Assembly (NCBI RefSeq): GCF_900129965.1
Contig: NZ_FQXM01000017.1
Span: 29,459-93,458 of the forward strand
Direction of reading: 5' to 3'
From: Clostridium grantii DSM 8605
GTDB taxonomy: Bacteria; Bacillota; Clostridia; Clostridiales; Clostridiaceae
Length of the DNA stretch: 64,000 nt
The notes beneath the pieces are model-generated. The model did no database searches. It worked only from the letters and a program-made list of their open reading frames with translations, and had not been told where the DNA came from. Positions 1 through 7,667 of this stretch are shown here, piece by piece (position 1 is the stretch's first letter; every line of letters starts with the position of its first letter). The position numbers and the translations under genes are program-made.

Positions 1-566
1 AAATCTGAATTTTCAAGTTGTTCAATATTGATTTCTTTTAAATTAGAAAACTCATGATCCATAGAAGAAACAAGTATAAGCTCATCATAAATAATTGGGA
101 TTTTAACAATATAAGGGCTTTTAACTTTACCTTCAACAATGCCTATATCAAGGCGGCTTTTTAACATCATATCTTCAATTACACCAGTGTTTTCCACAAA
201 AACTTTTGTTTTTACTTCAGGATGATTTATTTGGAATTTTTTTAAAATATCATTTATTATACAAGTGCCAACTGTTATTGTAGCACCAATTTTTAAGGTT
301 ATATTTTTAGAATTTAAAATTATATTTTCTTCCATTTCATTAAATGAAGAAACAATATGCCTTGCATAACTTAATAATTTTTCTCCGGATTCTGTAATAT
401 AAAGTTTTTTAGATAATCGTTGGAATAATTTTATTCCATAATATTTTTCCAATTCCGAAATGGCTTGGCTCACAGTTGGTTGAGAAATATGTAAATTTTC
501 AGCAGCAAGGCTCATTTTTCCATAATCACAAACAGCGATAAAAACTTGTAGATGTCTAATTGTCAT
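1..566 (-). CDS. LysR-family transcriptional regulator, N-terminal part (runs off left edge)
   Basis: About 188 codons of a LysR regulator are present, and the C-terminus lies outside the window. The protein begins MTIRHLQVFIAV and carries the LysR winged helix-turn-helix (SLAAENLHISQPTVSQAISELE, about residues 19-39), followed by the start of the periplasmic-binding-protein-like effector domain. It is transcribed away from the siroheme reductase gene at 715, the usual LysR arrangement, so that gene is the likely target. The family role is DNA binding with co-inducer control. The effector cannot be read from the sequence. Confidence 0.9.
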   Translation of the reverse strand, partial: MTIRHLQVFIAVCDYGKMSLAAENLHISQPTVSQAISELEKYYGIKLFQRLSKKLYITESGEKLLSYARHIVSSFNEMEENIILNSKNITLKIGATITVGTCIINDILKKFQINHPEVKTKVFVENTGVIEDMMLKSRLDIGIVEGKVKSPYIVKIPIIYDELILVSSMDHEFSNLKEINIEQLENSD

Positions 567-582
567 ATTTATACCCACTTTC

Positions 583-598
583 ATAGGTAAATACCTAT
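583..598. promoter_or_regulatory. Inverted repeat in LysR/reductase intergenic region
   Basis: ATAGGTA-AA-TACCTAT is a perfect 7-bp inverted repeat 17 bp upstream of the LysR start and about 115 bp before the reductase start. A dyad between a LysR gene and its divergent neighbour is the expected place for the regulator's box. Assignment to this LysR is inferred from position only. Confidence 0.45.
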
Positions 599-714
599 CA
601 TAATAATTATATATTACTATTTTACAATATACAATCCAAGTTTTAAAATAGGATTATCATATAGGGATAACTATAGCGAAAATTTGTAAATATATAATGA
701 GGAGTGAATATTAT

Positions 715-1593
715 ATGGATATATCATTAGAACAAAGAAAAAAGCTTAAATCACAGGGATTTTTATCTAATAAAGATGGAGAACATTTTTCAGCAAGAAT
801 CATTACAGAAAATGGAGTTCTAAACCACAAACAACTAAAAAACTTAAGTGAAGCTGCTGAAAAATTTGGTGATGGACAAATTGCTTTTACTTCAAGAATG
901 ACAGTAGAAATACCAAGTATTAAATTTGAAAATGTAGAAAATTTAATAAATCATATTGGGGTGGAGGGGATGGTGACAGGAGGAACAGGCGCTAAAGTTC
1001 GTCCTGTTGTAGCTTGCAAGGGAACAGTTTGTACATTTGGATTAATTGATACTCAAGAAATTGCAACTGAAATTCATAAAAGATTTTTTCAAGGATATGG
1101 GGATATAGTTCTTCCGCATAAATTTAAAATTGCGGTTGGGGGATGCCCAAATAATTGTGTAAAACCTAGTCTTAATGACTTGGGTATTGTAGGACAAAAA
1201 GTACCCAATTATAATAGTGAATTATGTAAGGGATGTAACAAATGCGGCATTGTAGAGAATTGTCCTATGAAAGCAGCAAGCTTAAAGAATAAAAAAATGA
1301 TTATTGATAAAGATGTTTGTAATAATTGTGGAATTTGCAGTTCTAAATGTTATTTTGGTGCAATGGGAGAAACAAAACAACAATACAAAGTATACATAGG
1401 TGGAAGATGGGGTAAAAAAATACGTATAGGATCTCCTTTAGATAAGTTGTTTTCAAAAGAGGAGGCTTTAAATATAATAGAAAATACAATTAACTTATAT
1501 AAAGATAAAGGTATAAAAGGAGAACGATTTGGAGAAACAATTGATAGAATAGGATTTAAGAATATCGAAAAAATATTGATATCTAGAAATTAG
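715..1593 (+). CDS. Siroheme nitrite/sulfite reductase-domain protein with two [4Fe-4S] ferredoxin motifs
   Basis: The start at 715 is chosen over the ATG at 697 because AGGAG at 700-704 then sits 10 bases upstream; the 697 ATG overlaps that ribosome site. The 292-residue protein has a ferredoxin-like half-domain, then cysteines C101, C106, C144 and C148 (CKGTVC and CPNNC) for the siroheme-coupled [4Fe-4S] cluster. These are followed by two ferredoxin motifs (CKGCNKCGIVENCP and CNNCGICSSKC, about residues 155-220). The architecture resembles the AsrC subunit of anaerobic sulfite reductase, but no AsrA or AsrB partner is adjacent. Whether nitrite or sulfite is the substrate is not decided by the sequence. 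It is probably cytoplasmic and probably controlled by the divergent LysR. Confidence 0.8.
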   Translation: MDISLEQRKKLKSQGFLSNKDGEHFSARIITENGVLNHKQLKNLSEAAEKFGDGQIAFTSRMTVEIPSIKFENVENLINHIGVEGMVTGGTGAKVRPVVACKGTVCTFGLIDTQEIATEIHKRFFQGYGDIVLPHKFKIAVGGCPNNCVKPSLNDLGIVGQKVPNYNSELCKGCNKCGIVENCPMKAASLKNKKMIIDKDVCNNCGICSSKCYFGAMGETKQQYKVYIGGRWGKKIRIGSPLDKLFSKEEALNIIENTINLYKDKGIKGERFGETIDRIGFKNIEKILISRN

Positions 1594-1728
1594 ATATTTT
1601 AAACAAAGCAAGCATAAGTAAACTTATAAAAAAGTTATTGTTATGTAAATAAGCATAGAATAGCTTTTTTTATTTAGTTATTTATAAATTTTTAAATAAA
1701 AAACAAATTGTAAAATTTAATATATTTA

Positions 1729-1757
1729 TTGATTTGATGGAAATAAAGGTATATAAT
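1729..1757 (+). promoter_or_regulatory. Promoter of the TetR-SulP operon
   Basis: A -35 box TTGATT (1729-1734), 17-bp spacer and consensus -10 TATAAT (1752-1757) lie about 50 bases before the TetR start. An inverted repeat follows immediately downstream. Confidence 0.65.
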
Positions 1758-1764
1758 TAGTCGA

Positions 1765-1782
1765 CTACCTAACGTAAGGTAG
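1765..1782. promoter_or_regulatory. Putative TetR operator
   Basis: CTACCT-aacgta-AGGTAG is an 18-bp near-palindrome with one central mismatch pair. It covers the expected transcription start just downstream of the TATAAT box and upstream of the TetR gene. Position and symmetry fit an autoregulatory TetR operator; binding is inferred. Confidence 0.6.
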
Positions 1783-1807
1783 GAAACTTTAAAAAGGTGG
1801 TTTTAAT

Positions 1808-2359
1808 TTGGAAACAAGAAAAAAAATCATGAACTCAGCATTTGAGTTATTTGCTAAAAAAGGTATTAGTTTTTCTTTAACAGAAGTTGCCAGTGAAGTG
1901 GGGATTAAAAAGGCTTCAATTTATGCGCATTTTCAAAGCAAAGAAATGTTATTGAAAGAAGTAATTGATAAAGAATTAAAAGAATATTTTTTTGAAATAA
2001 ATCAAGAAAATGATAATTTAGAAAAAATTTTTTATGGTGTTCTAGACTATTATAATAATTCACAAACAAAGCTATTGTTTTGGAAAAGATTGCTTTTATT
2101 ACCTCCTGAGGCAATAGAAGATTCAATATTAGATAAAGTTCACAAGCTTTCAGAGGATAGATTTCAAATAGTAAAAGAATTAATTGTTTCTGAATCAAAA
2201 AAAGGTAGGATAAAGATAAATTGTGATGAGGCATTCTGTTTAATGTTTTTTTCTTTAATTCATGGATTATTATCCAGTGAACTAATTTATCATCCTTATA
2301 ATATTAGAGAACACTATGATATTATTTGGAATCAATTCTGGTTAAGTATAAAAAAATAG
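1808..2359 (+). CDS. TetR-family transcriptional regulator
   Basis: This 183-residue protein starts at TTG behind AAAAGGTGG. An N-terminal TetR helix-turn-helix is clear (GISFSLTEVASEVGIKKASI, about residues 19-38, then YAHFQSKEMLL). It is followed by an all-helical ligand-binding domain of normal length. It lies 26 bases upstream of the SulP gene in the same direction, so the two are probably co-transcribed and autorepressed through the inverted repeat at 1765-1782. The ligand is unknown; a SulP substrate or a related stress signal is a guess. Confidence 0.88.
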   Translation: METRKKIMNSAFELFAKKGISFSLTEVASEVGIKKASIYAHFQSKEMLLKEVIDKELKEYFFEINQENDNLEKIFYGVLDYYNNSQTKLLFWKRLLLLPPEAIEDSILDKVHKLSEDRFQIVKELIVSESKKGRIKINCDEAFCLMFFSLIHGLLSSELIYHPYNIREHYDIIWNQFWLSIKK

Positions 2360-2385
2360 ACAAAAATAATTAGGGGGAAGAAAAA

Positions 2386-4077
2386 TTGAAACCAAAATTA
2401 TTCTCAATTATTAAACATCGAGAAGTAGAATTAACGAAACATCAATTGGGAAACGATATAATAGCAGGAATAATAGTGGCTATTATAGCATTACCTTTAT
2501 CAGTTGCATTAGCTATTGCTTCAGGAGTGACACCAGAAAAAGGTTTGATTACTGCTATTATTGCTGGATTTTTAATATCTTTTCTTGGTGGAAGTAGAGT
2601 ACAAATCGGTGGACCTACAGGTGCTTTTGTTATTATTGTATATGGTATTGTGGCACAGTATGGGGTAGCAGGATTAACTGTTGCAACTCTTATGGCTGGT
2701 AGTTTTATGGTTTTTTTTGGATTGATGAGATTTGGAGGAATTATAAAATATGTACCATATCCAACAACAACCGGCTTTACAAGTGGAATAGCTATTGTTT
2801 TATTATCAACGCAAATCAAGGATTTTTTTGGACTGGCTATCGATAATGTTCCATCAGAATTTTTTGGGAAATGGAAGATGTATATTGATAATATATCCTC
2901 AATTGATGTTACTACAGCTATAGTTGGTATTATATCAATTTTGATAATAGTTTTATGGCCGAAAATAGATAAGAGAATACCGGGGTCATTGGTTGCCTTG
3001 GTAATAGTCACAGTTGCGGTTAAAATTTTAAATTTACCTGTGGATACTATTGGAAGTCGTTTTGGGGATATTTCTAATACCATTAAATTTGTTAATTTTA
3101 AAGACCTTGATATAAGTATCCCTATGATGAAAGAATTAATAAGGCCTGCTATAACTATTGCATTTTTAGCAAGTATAGAATCGTTATTATCAGCGGTGGT
3201 AGCAGATGGAATGATTGGAAAGAAACATAATTCAAATATGGAACTTATTGCGCAAGGAATCGCAAATATTTTTTCAGCACTCTTCGGAGGTATACCAGCA
3301 ACAGGAGCTATTGCTAGGACGGCTGCAAATGTAAAAAATGGAGGACGTACACCTATAGCAGGAATGGTACATGCAATAGTACTTTTACTTATTATGATTT
3401 TATTTATGCCTTTAGCAAAATTAATTCCAATGACTACATTATCAGCAATACTTATTATAGTTGCTTACAATATGAGTGAGTGGCGTTCATTTAAAGCATT
3501 ATTAAAATCCACAAAAAGTGATATAGCGGTACTTTTGGTTACCTTTATGCTAACTATTACATTTGACTTAGTTATAGCTATTGAAATTGGTATGATAATA
3601 GCCATGTTTCTTTTTGTTAGAAGAATGTCAGAAAGTACTCAGATTTCAAATATCAATCATTATTATGATAATTTGTTTTATGAAGAAGATGATGACGATG
3701 AATTGAATGAAAGCATTAATGATGGGATACATATAGGATTAAAAAGTAAGATAATGGTATATGAAATAAATGGACCATTGTTTTTTGGTGCTGCAAATAC
3801 ATTTCTTGAAATTATGAATGAAGTCAAAAATAATACCAATGTTTTAATTTTAAAAATGAAAAATGTTCCTAATATGGATGCTACTGCTTTTAACGCATTG
3901 AGAAGAATTGAAAAAAGATGTAGTAATGAAAAAATTACACTTTTATTTACTGAATTAAATGAACAACCTTTGAAATTGTTACGAGTTTCTGGATTTGTTG
4001 AAAAAATTGGAGAAAATAGTTTTTTTGATACTGTGGAAAAAGCGGTAGAATATGCTGATGAATTGGTAATAAATTAA
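2386..4077 (+). CDS. SulP-family anion transporter with STAS domain
   Basis: This 563-residue membrane protein begins at TTG with AGGGGG just upstream. About 10-12 hydrophobic segments fill residues 25-430 and include the SulP signature region (SRVQIGGPTGAF near residue 72). An acidic linker (EEDDDDE) and a C-terminal STAS domain (about 447-560, with the NVPNMDATAF motif) follow. The family exchanges or symports sulfate, bicarbonate or other anions at the cytoplasmic membrane; the substrate cannot be fixed here. A siroheme sulfite-type reductase 800 bases upstream makes sulfate or sulfite conceivable, but the intervening TetR operon has its own promoter. Confidence 0.9.
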   Translation: MKPKLFSIIKHREVELTKHQLGNDIIAGIIVAIIALPLSVALAIASGVTPEKGLITAIIAGFLISFLGGSRVQIGGPTGAFVIIVYGIVAQYGVAGLTVATLMAGSFMVFFGLMRFGGIIKYVPYPTTTGFTSGIAIVLLSTQIKDFFGLAIDNVPSEFFGKWKMYIDNISSIDVTTAIVGIISILIIVLWPKIDKRIPGSLVALVIVTVAVKILNLPVDTIGSRFGDISNTIKFVNFKDLDISIPMMKELIRPAITIAFLASIESLLSAVVADGMIGKKHNSNMELIAQGIANIFSALFGGIPATGAIARTAANVKNGGRTPIAGMVHAIVLLLIMILFMPLAKLIPMTTLSAILIIVAYNMSEWRSFKALLKSTKSDIAVLLVTFMLTITFDLVIAIEIGMIIAMFLFVRRMSESTQISNINHYYDNLFYEEDDDDELNESINDGIHIGLKSKIMVYEINGPLFFGAANTFLEIMNEVKNNTNVLILKMKNVPNMDATAFNALRRIEKRCSNEKITLLFTELNEQPLKLLRVSGFVEKIGENSFFDTVEKAVEYADELVIN

Positions 4078-4182
4078 TTAACATTCTAGAAACATTTTCA
4101 ACACCTATTTGTCACATAAATATATTATTATGTTATTAACAAGTAAATAAAAAACTTATCCCCCTAAAATAAGTTAAATATT

Positions 4183-4219
4183 AAACCCACACCTTGCAAG
4201 AGTGAGGGTTTCTTTTTTT
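4183..4219 (+). terminator. Rho-independent terminator after SulP gene
   Basis: A stem AAACCCACAC / GTGAGGGTTT with one mismatch and a short loop is followed by a run of T. It lies about 105 bases after the SulP stop codon. Confidence 0.8.
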
Positions 4220-4313
4220 GTTAAGATTATTAGCTAATATGACAAGATTTACATATGTAATTCCAAATTTTGCTAAAATTATTATGAAAACAAAGATTTA
4301 GTTACATTTTATA

Positions 4314-4343
4314 TTGACAGCTTTTATAATTGCACGGTATAAT
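4314..4343 (+). promoter_or_regulatory. Promoter of the T-box leader
   Basis: Consensus TTGACA (4314-4319), an 18-bp spacer and consensus TATAAT (4338-4343) sit about 35 bases before the T-box stem I. This is one of the best sigma-A-type promoters in the window. Confidence 0.85.
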
Positions 4344-4377
4344 GTACTAACATTAACATAATAATATTTAAAGCTAT

Positions 4378-4660
4378 GATAGAGAGAAAAATGCTATGTT
4401 TTAATTTTAGAGAGCCAATAATTGCTGAAAATTGGTATTAAAGCTTGTATATAATGATCACTCTTGAGCATCCTTACTGAAAATATAAAGTAAGCGAGGA
4501 CGTTTGCCTACGATATAGGGTTAAAGTTTGTTTAATTAATGATTACACAGATTCTACATTTAAGATATTTCATTTGAAATATGAAGTAAGGTGGTACCAC
4601 GGATATAACTTCCGTCCCTATAAGTGCATTTATGCGTTTATAGAGACAGAAGTTTTTTTA
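4378..4660 (+). ncRNA. T-box riboswitch leader with terminator
   Basis: The conserved T-box AAGGTGGTACCACGG is at 4588-4602, followed by the terminator hairpin (AACTTC...GAAGTT, then T7, about 4607-4660). Stem I is visible: GAGAG near 4382 pairs with CTCTT at 4461-4465, and GCCAAT pairs with ATTGGT near its apex. In this fold the specifier would be ATC (Ile) at 4457-4459, followed by A just before the closing helix; this reading is tentative. The element lets uncharged tRNA switch on the transporter gene at 4691. Confidence 0.93.
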
Positions 4661-4690
4661 TTTTATTACACAATTTTAGGGGGCATAAAA

Positions 4691-6058
4691 ATGGAAAGAG
4701 AAAATTTTGGATCGAAGATTGGTGTTTTAGCTGCAGCTGCGGGGTCAGCTATAGGGTTAGGTAATATTTGGAAGTTTCCTTATATTACAGGAGTTAACGG
4801 TGGGGCCGCATTTATTTTAGTTTATTTAGGTTGTATATTATTAGTTGGACTGCCTGTTATGTTAGCAGAATTTGTTATAGGAAGAAAAACTCAAAAGAAT
4901 GCAGTAGGTGCAATGAAAGAATTAGCACCAGATAAACCTTGGTACTTAGCAGGAGCATTATCAGTAGCAACATCATTTATAATTTTATCATTTTATGCAA
5001 TAATAGCGGGTTGGGTTTTTTCTTATATGGGAAGAGCGGCTATAGGCAAGTTGACTAGCGTACCAGTGGAACAAATGGAAGCTAATTTTGGAGCTTTAAT
5101 AGGAAGTGTATATGAACCATTATTCGCTACGTTTTTAGTAATTGCTATAACTGGAGCTATTGTTATTGCAGGTATTAAAACGGGTATAGAAAAATATAGT
5201 AAATTATTAATGCCATTATTATTAGTATTATTAATAGCTCTTATGATAAGATCTGTAACACTTGAGGGAGCATCAGAAGGCTTAGCATTCTTATTTAAAC
5301 CTGATTTTTCATTGTTAACAAGACACGGTGTTCTTGAAGCTTTAGGTCATGCTTTTTATTCATTAAGTTTAGCAATGGGTATTATTTTGACTTACGGAAG
5401 TTATGTTAATAAAAAAGAAAATATTCTTTCATTAGCAGTTCAAGTTACAATAGCTGATACTTTAATTGCTTTAATGGCAGGTGTGGTTATTTTCCCAGCA
5501 GTTTTTGCCTACGGACTTAAACCAGGGCAAGGACCAGGATTAATTTTCATTACATTACCAGCTGTATTTAAAGCTATGCCTTTTGGTGGATTCTTCGGAT
5601 TCTTGTTCTTTTTACTAGTAGGGATAGCGGCTATAACATCTACTATATCTTTAATGGAAGTAATTGTTGCTTTTATTACAGAGCAATTTAATATGACTAG
5701 AAAAAAAGCAACATTATTTATATGTATAGCATTATTCCTATTATCAATACCAAGCAATTTATCATTTGGACCAATGAGTGGTGTAACTATATTCTTTGGA
5801 TTTAATTTCTTCGATTTCCTTGATAAATTAACAGCTAATATTTTCTTACCATTAGGGGGAATATTTATCTGCTTATTTACAGCATGGGCTTGGGGAACAA
5901 AAAATGCTGTTAAAGAAATTACTAGTGATGGTCTTTATGAATTTAAATGGGAAAAATTATTTACCTTTGCTATTAAATATTTAGCACCAGTTTCAATATC
6001 AATTATTTTCTTCAACTCACTAGGAGTATTTAAACTTATTTCTAAATTATTTAAATAA
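4691..6058 (+). CDS. Sodium:neurotransmitter symporter family (SNF/NSS) amino-acid transporter
   Basis: The coding start is the ATG at 4691 (MERENFGSKIGVLAAAAGSA) behind GGGGGC; an upstream in-frame ATG at 4574 lies inside the T-box and is not used. The 455-residue protein has the NSS signature AIGLGNIWKFPY in TM1, with the sodium-site glycine and asparagine, and about 11-12 membrane segments, as in bacterial LeuT/MhsT/TyrT transporters. It should import a hydrophobic amino acid with Na+. The T-box leader shows that it is induced when one tRNA is uncharged; the tentative specifier is isoleucine. Confidence 0.92.
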   Translation: MERENFGSKIGVLAAAAGSAIGLGNIWKFPYITGVNGGAAFILVYLGCILLVGLPVMLAEFVIGRKTQKNAVGAMKELAPDKPWYLAGALSVATSFIILSFYAIIAGWVFSYMGRAAIGKLTSVPVEQMEANFGALIGSVYEPLFATFLVIAITGAIVIAGIKTGIEKYSKLLMPLLLVLLIALMIRSVTLEGASEGLAFLFKPDFSLLTRHGVLEALGHAFYSLSLAMGIILTYGSYVNKKENILSLAVQVTIADTLIALMAGVVIFPAVFAYGLKPGQGPGLIFITLPAVFKAMPFGGFFGFLFFLLVGIAAITSTISLMEVIVAFITEQFNMTRKKATLFICIALFLLSIPSNLSFGPMSGVTIFFGFNFFDFLDKLTANIFLPLGGIFICLFTAWAWGTKNAVKEITSDGLYEFKWEKLFTFAIKYLAPVSISIIFFNSLGVFKLISKLFK

Positions 6059-6072
6059 TAAATATATGTATT

Positions 6073-6113
6073 AAGGGACTATGTCAGAGTTAAATATGGC
6101 TTAGTCTCTTATT
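6073..6113 (+). terminator. Terminator after SNF transporter
   Basis: AAGGGACTA (6073-6081) pairs with TAGTCTCTT (6102-6110) with one G-U pair. A T-rich tract follows. Confidence 0.65.
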
Positions 6114-6136
6114 TTATGTTGTTTTTTAATCATCTA

Positions 6137-6319
6137 TTAAGGGAAAAGTTTTTTTGTTTTGTCATAAGTAGCTATACTCAAATGATATTGGCAAATAAGA
6201 AGGTCCAATTCTTGGCTAGCTTTAATAATTTCTAGAGAAATAAGATTTGATGGATCTAATGCTATTAGATTATTTAAATAAGTTCTTTTTTCTTCTATAG
6301 TAATAAAAATATTTTCCAT
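6137..6319 (-). CDS. Spo0E-like small aspartyl-phosphate phosphatase
   Basis: This 60-residue protein starts at the ATG at 6319 with GGAGG eight bases upstream; a TTG at 6334 overlaps that ribosome site. It is a short helical hairpin with the Spo0E-family signature SQELD (ASQELDLLICQYH near the C-terminus). Spo0E-like proteins dephosphorylate Spo0A-P or related receivers and so delay sporulation. It stands alone; no partner gene is adjacent. Confidence 0.75.
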   Translation of the reverse strand: MENIFITIEEKRTYLNNLIALDPSNLISLEIIKASQELDLLICQYHLSIATYDKTKKLFP

Positions 6320-6497
6320 AAGGAGAGCCTCCAAGTTTATGAATATAAATTATTTTACAAAAAAGATGTCACAAATATGTCACATCTAAGCAATGGTTTT
6401 TGAACAAGTTTCACAATGGGATCCCTATAAAATTACACAAAATTAAAAAAAACATAATTCATATGATTGACATATGAGTTATGCATTTTTAGATTAT

Positions 6498-6980
6498 TTA
6501 TTGTGGTTTAGGTTGCCCTTGACCAGCTGGTTTTTCGCCAGGTCTTTCACCCATTTGTTCGCCTAAATTTTCTAATATACCAGTTAACCAAGTTTTAGTA
6601 TCTTCATTAGTTAAAGATTCTAATTGCATGCCTTTAAATAATTCTAAAGCTTCCATTGCAATTTTATTTTGAGCTTCTTCATCACTTTCAGCTGTATAAT
6701 TTTTATATAGCTCTTCTAAAGCAGAAATATTAGCAGCTATTGTTTCATCACTTAAATTAAGTTCTTCTTGCATAGGAGCTCCACCTTGTTTACCTTCAGG
6801 AGTAGTACCTTGTTCAGGTTTGGTTTCAAGCGTTCCTTTTTCAGTTGTTTGAGATTCGTTTGCAGCTATAGTAGATTCAACCTGGGTACTTGCGGTATTA
6901 TTTTCCTGAGGTGTGCATCCTGATGCAAATAGTAATCCAAAGGCTATACTTATACATAATATTAACTTTTTATTTTTCAT
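6498..6980 (-). CDS. Putative lipoprotein, glutamate/glutamine-rich
   Basis: This 160-residue protein has a lipoprotein signal (MKNKKLILCISIAFGLLFAS, then GC), giving a lipid-anchored Cys at about residue 22. A low-complexity Thr/Glu/Gln linker (about 25-75), a helical segment (about 76-140) and a Gly/Pro/Gln-rich tail (GERPGEKPAGQGQPKPQ) follow. I do not recognise a family. It should be extracytoplasmic and membrane-anchored. The start is preceded by a good GGAGGAG site. Confidence 0.75.
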   Translation of the reverse strand: MKNKKLILCISIAFGLLFASGCTPQENNTASTQVESTIAANESQTTEKGTLETKPEQGTTPEGKQGGAPMQEELNLSDETIAANISALEELYKNYTAESDEEAQNKIAMEALELFKGMQLESLTNEDTKTWLTGILENLGEQMGERPGEKPAGQGQPKPQ

Positions 6981-7054
6981 TTAATTTCTCCTCCTTAAAT
7001 ATACTACTAAAGTAGTTATTAAGGTGATTTTATAAAAGAAAGGTCACAATAATA

Positions 7055-7468
7055 TCACAGGTTAATATCTTTTTCTAAACTAACTTCTTTTAACTCAGTT
7101 TCTTTTGATTTTTGGCAAGCAGTTTCATAATAATTAACTTTATGATTAATATGTTCAAGGTGATGTTGTAGTTCAGCTATTCTTGATTGAACTGTTTCTC
7201 TATGATTTAAAAGTAATTGTCGTCTTTCTTCTAAACTAGAATCGCCTAAAGCACAAAGGCAAACAAATTTTTTTATATATTTTATTGACATATCGGTATC
7301 TTTTAAACAAGATATAACAGAAAGCCAATCCAAGTCTTCTTGAGTATAAATTCTAATACCAGAATCATTTCTCATAATTCCAGGTAATAATTTTTCTTTT
7401 TCATAGTAGCGTAGAGTGGATGCAGGTAATCCAGTGATTTCTGAAACTTCTTTAATTGAATAATTCAT
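7055..7468 (-). CDS. MerR-family transcriptional regulator
   Basis: The start is set at 7468 (MNYSIKEVSEITGLPASTLR) because GGAGG lies 8 bases upstream. The 137-residue protein has a MerR winged helix (residues 3-70, RYYEKEKLLP motif) and a long dimerisation coiled coil. Two Cys in CLCALG may be accidental. It is divergent from the aldo/keto reductase at 7668. A MerR-type promoter with a dyad lies between them, resembling AdhR/NmlR-type aldehyde- or electrophile-responsive regulators. Confidence 0.88.
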   Translation of the reverse strand: MNYSIKEVSEITGLPASTLRYYEKEKLLPGIMRNDSGIRIYTQEDLDWLSVISCLKDTDMSIKYIKKFVCLCALGDSSLEERRQLLLNHRETVQSRIAELQHHLEHINHKVNYYETACQKSKETELKEVSLEKDINL

Positions 7469-7488
7469 AAAATACCTCCATAATAATG

Positions 7489-7519
7489 TTGACTTAAAGT
7501 ACACTTTAAGGGTTAAAAT
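7489..7519 (+). promoter_or_regulatory. MerR-type promoter and dyad upstream of aldo/keto reductase
   Basis: The perfect inverted repeat CTTAAAGT-AC-ACTTTAAG (7493-7510) overlaps a -35 box TTGACT (7489-7494). A weak -10 TAAAAT at 7514-7519 gives the long 19-bp spacer typical of MerR activators. It reads toward the aldo/keto reductase. Confidence 0.7.
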
Positions 7520-7667
7520 ATATTATATCAAAATAAAATAATAAATGCGAATGTGTAAAATGAAAAATTAACTTAAATTAATTCTAATGAGTTATAATTA
7601 TAAGGGATTAAAAAATCATTATATTAAGTTAGGTAATAAATTTATAAAAGAAAGGTTGAGAATAATT

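Noticed and set aside
2442..3083. Long minus-strand frame inside the SulP gene
   Set aside because: It is a shadow of the SulP coding frame, with no start signals and biased composition.
4574..4690. N-terminal extension of the NSS transporter from the ATG at 4574
   Set aside because: It lies inside the T-box antiterminator/terminator, and homology begins only at 4691.
6361..6386. Repeated TGTCACA/TGTCACAT motif near the Spo0E-like gene
   Set aside because: It is two short copies only, with no array or dyad strong enough to call an element.
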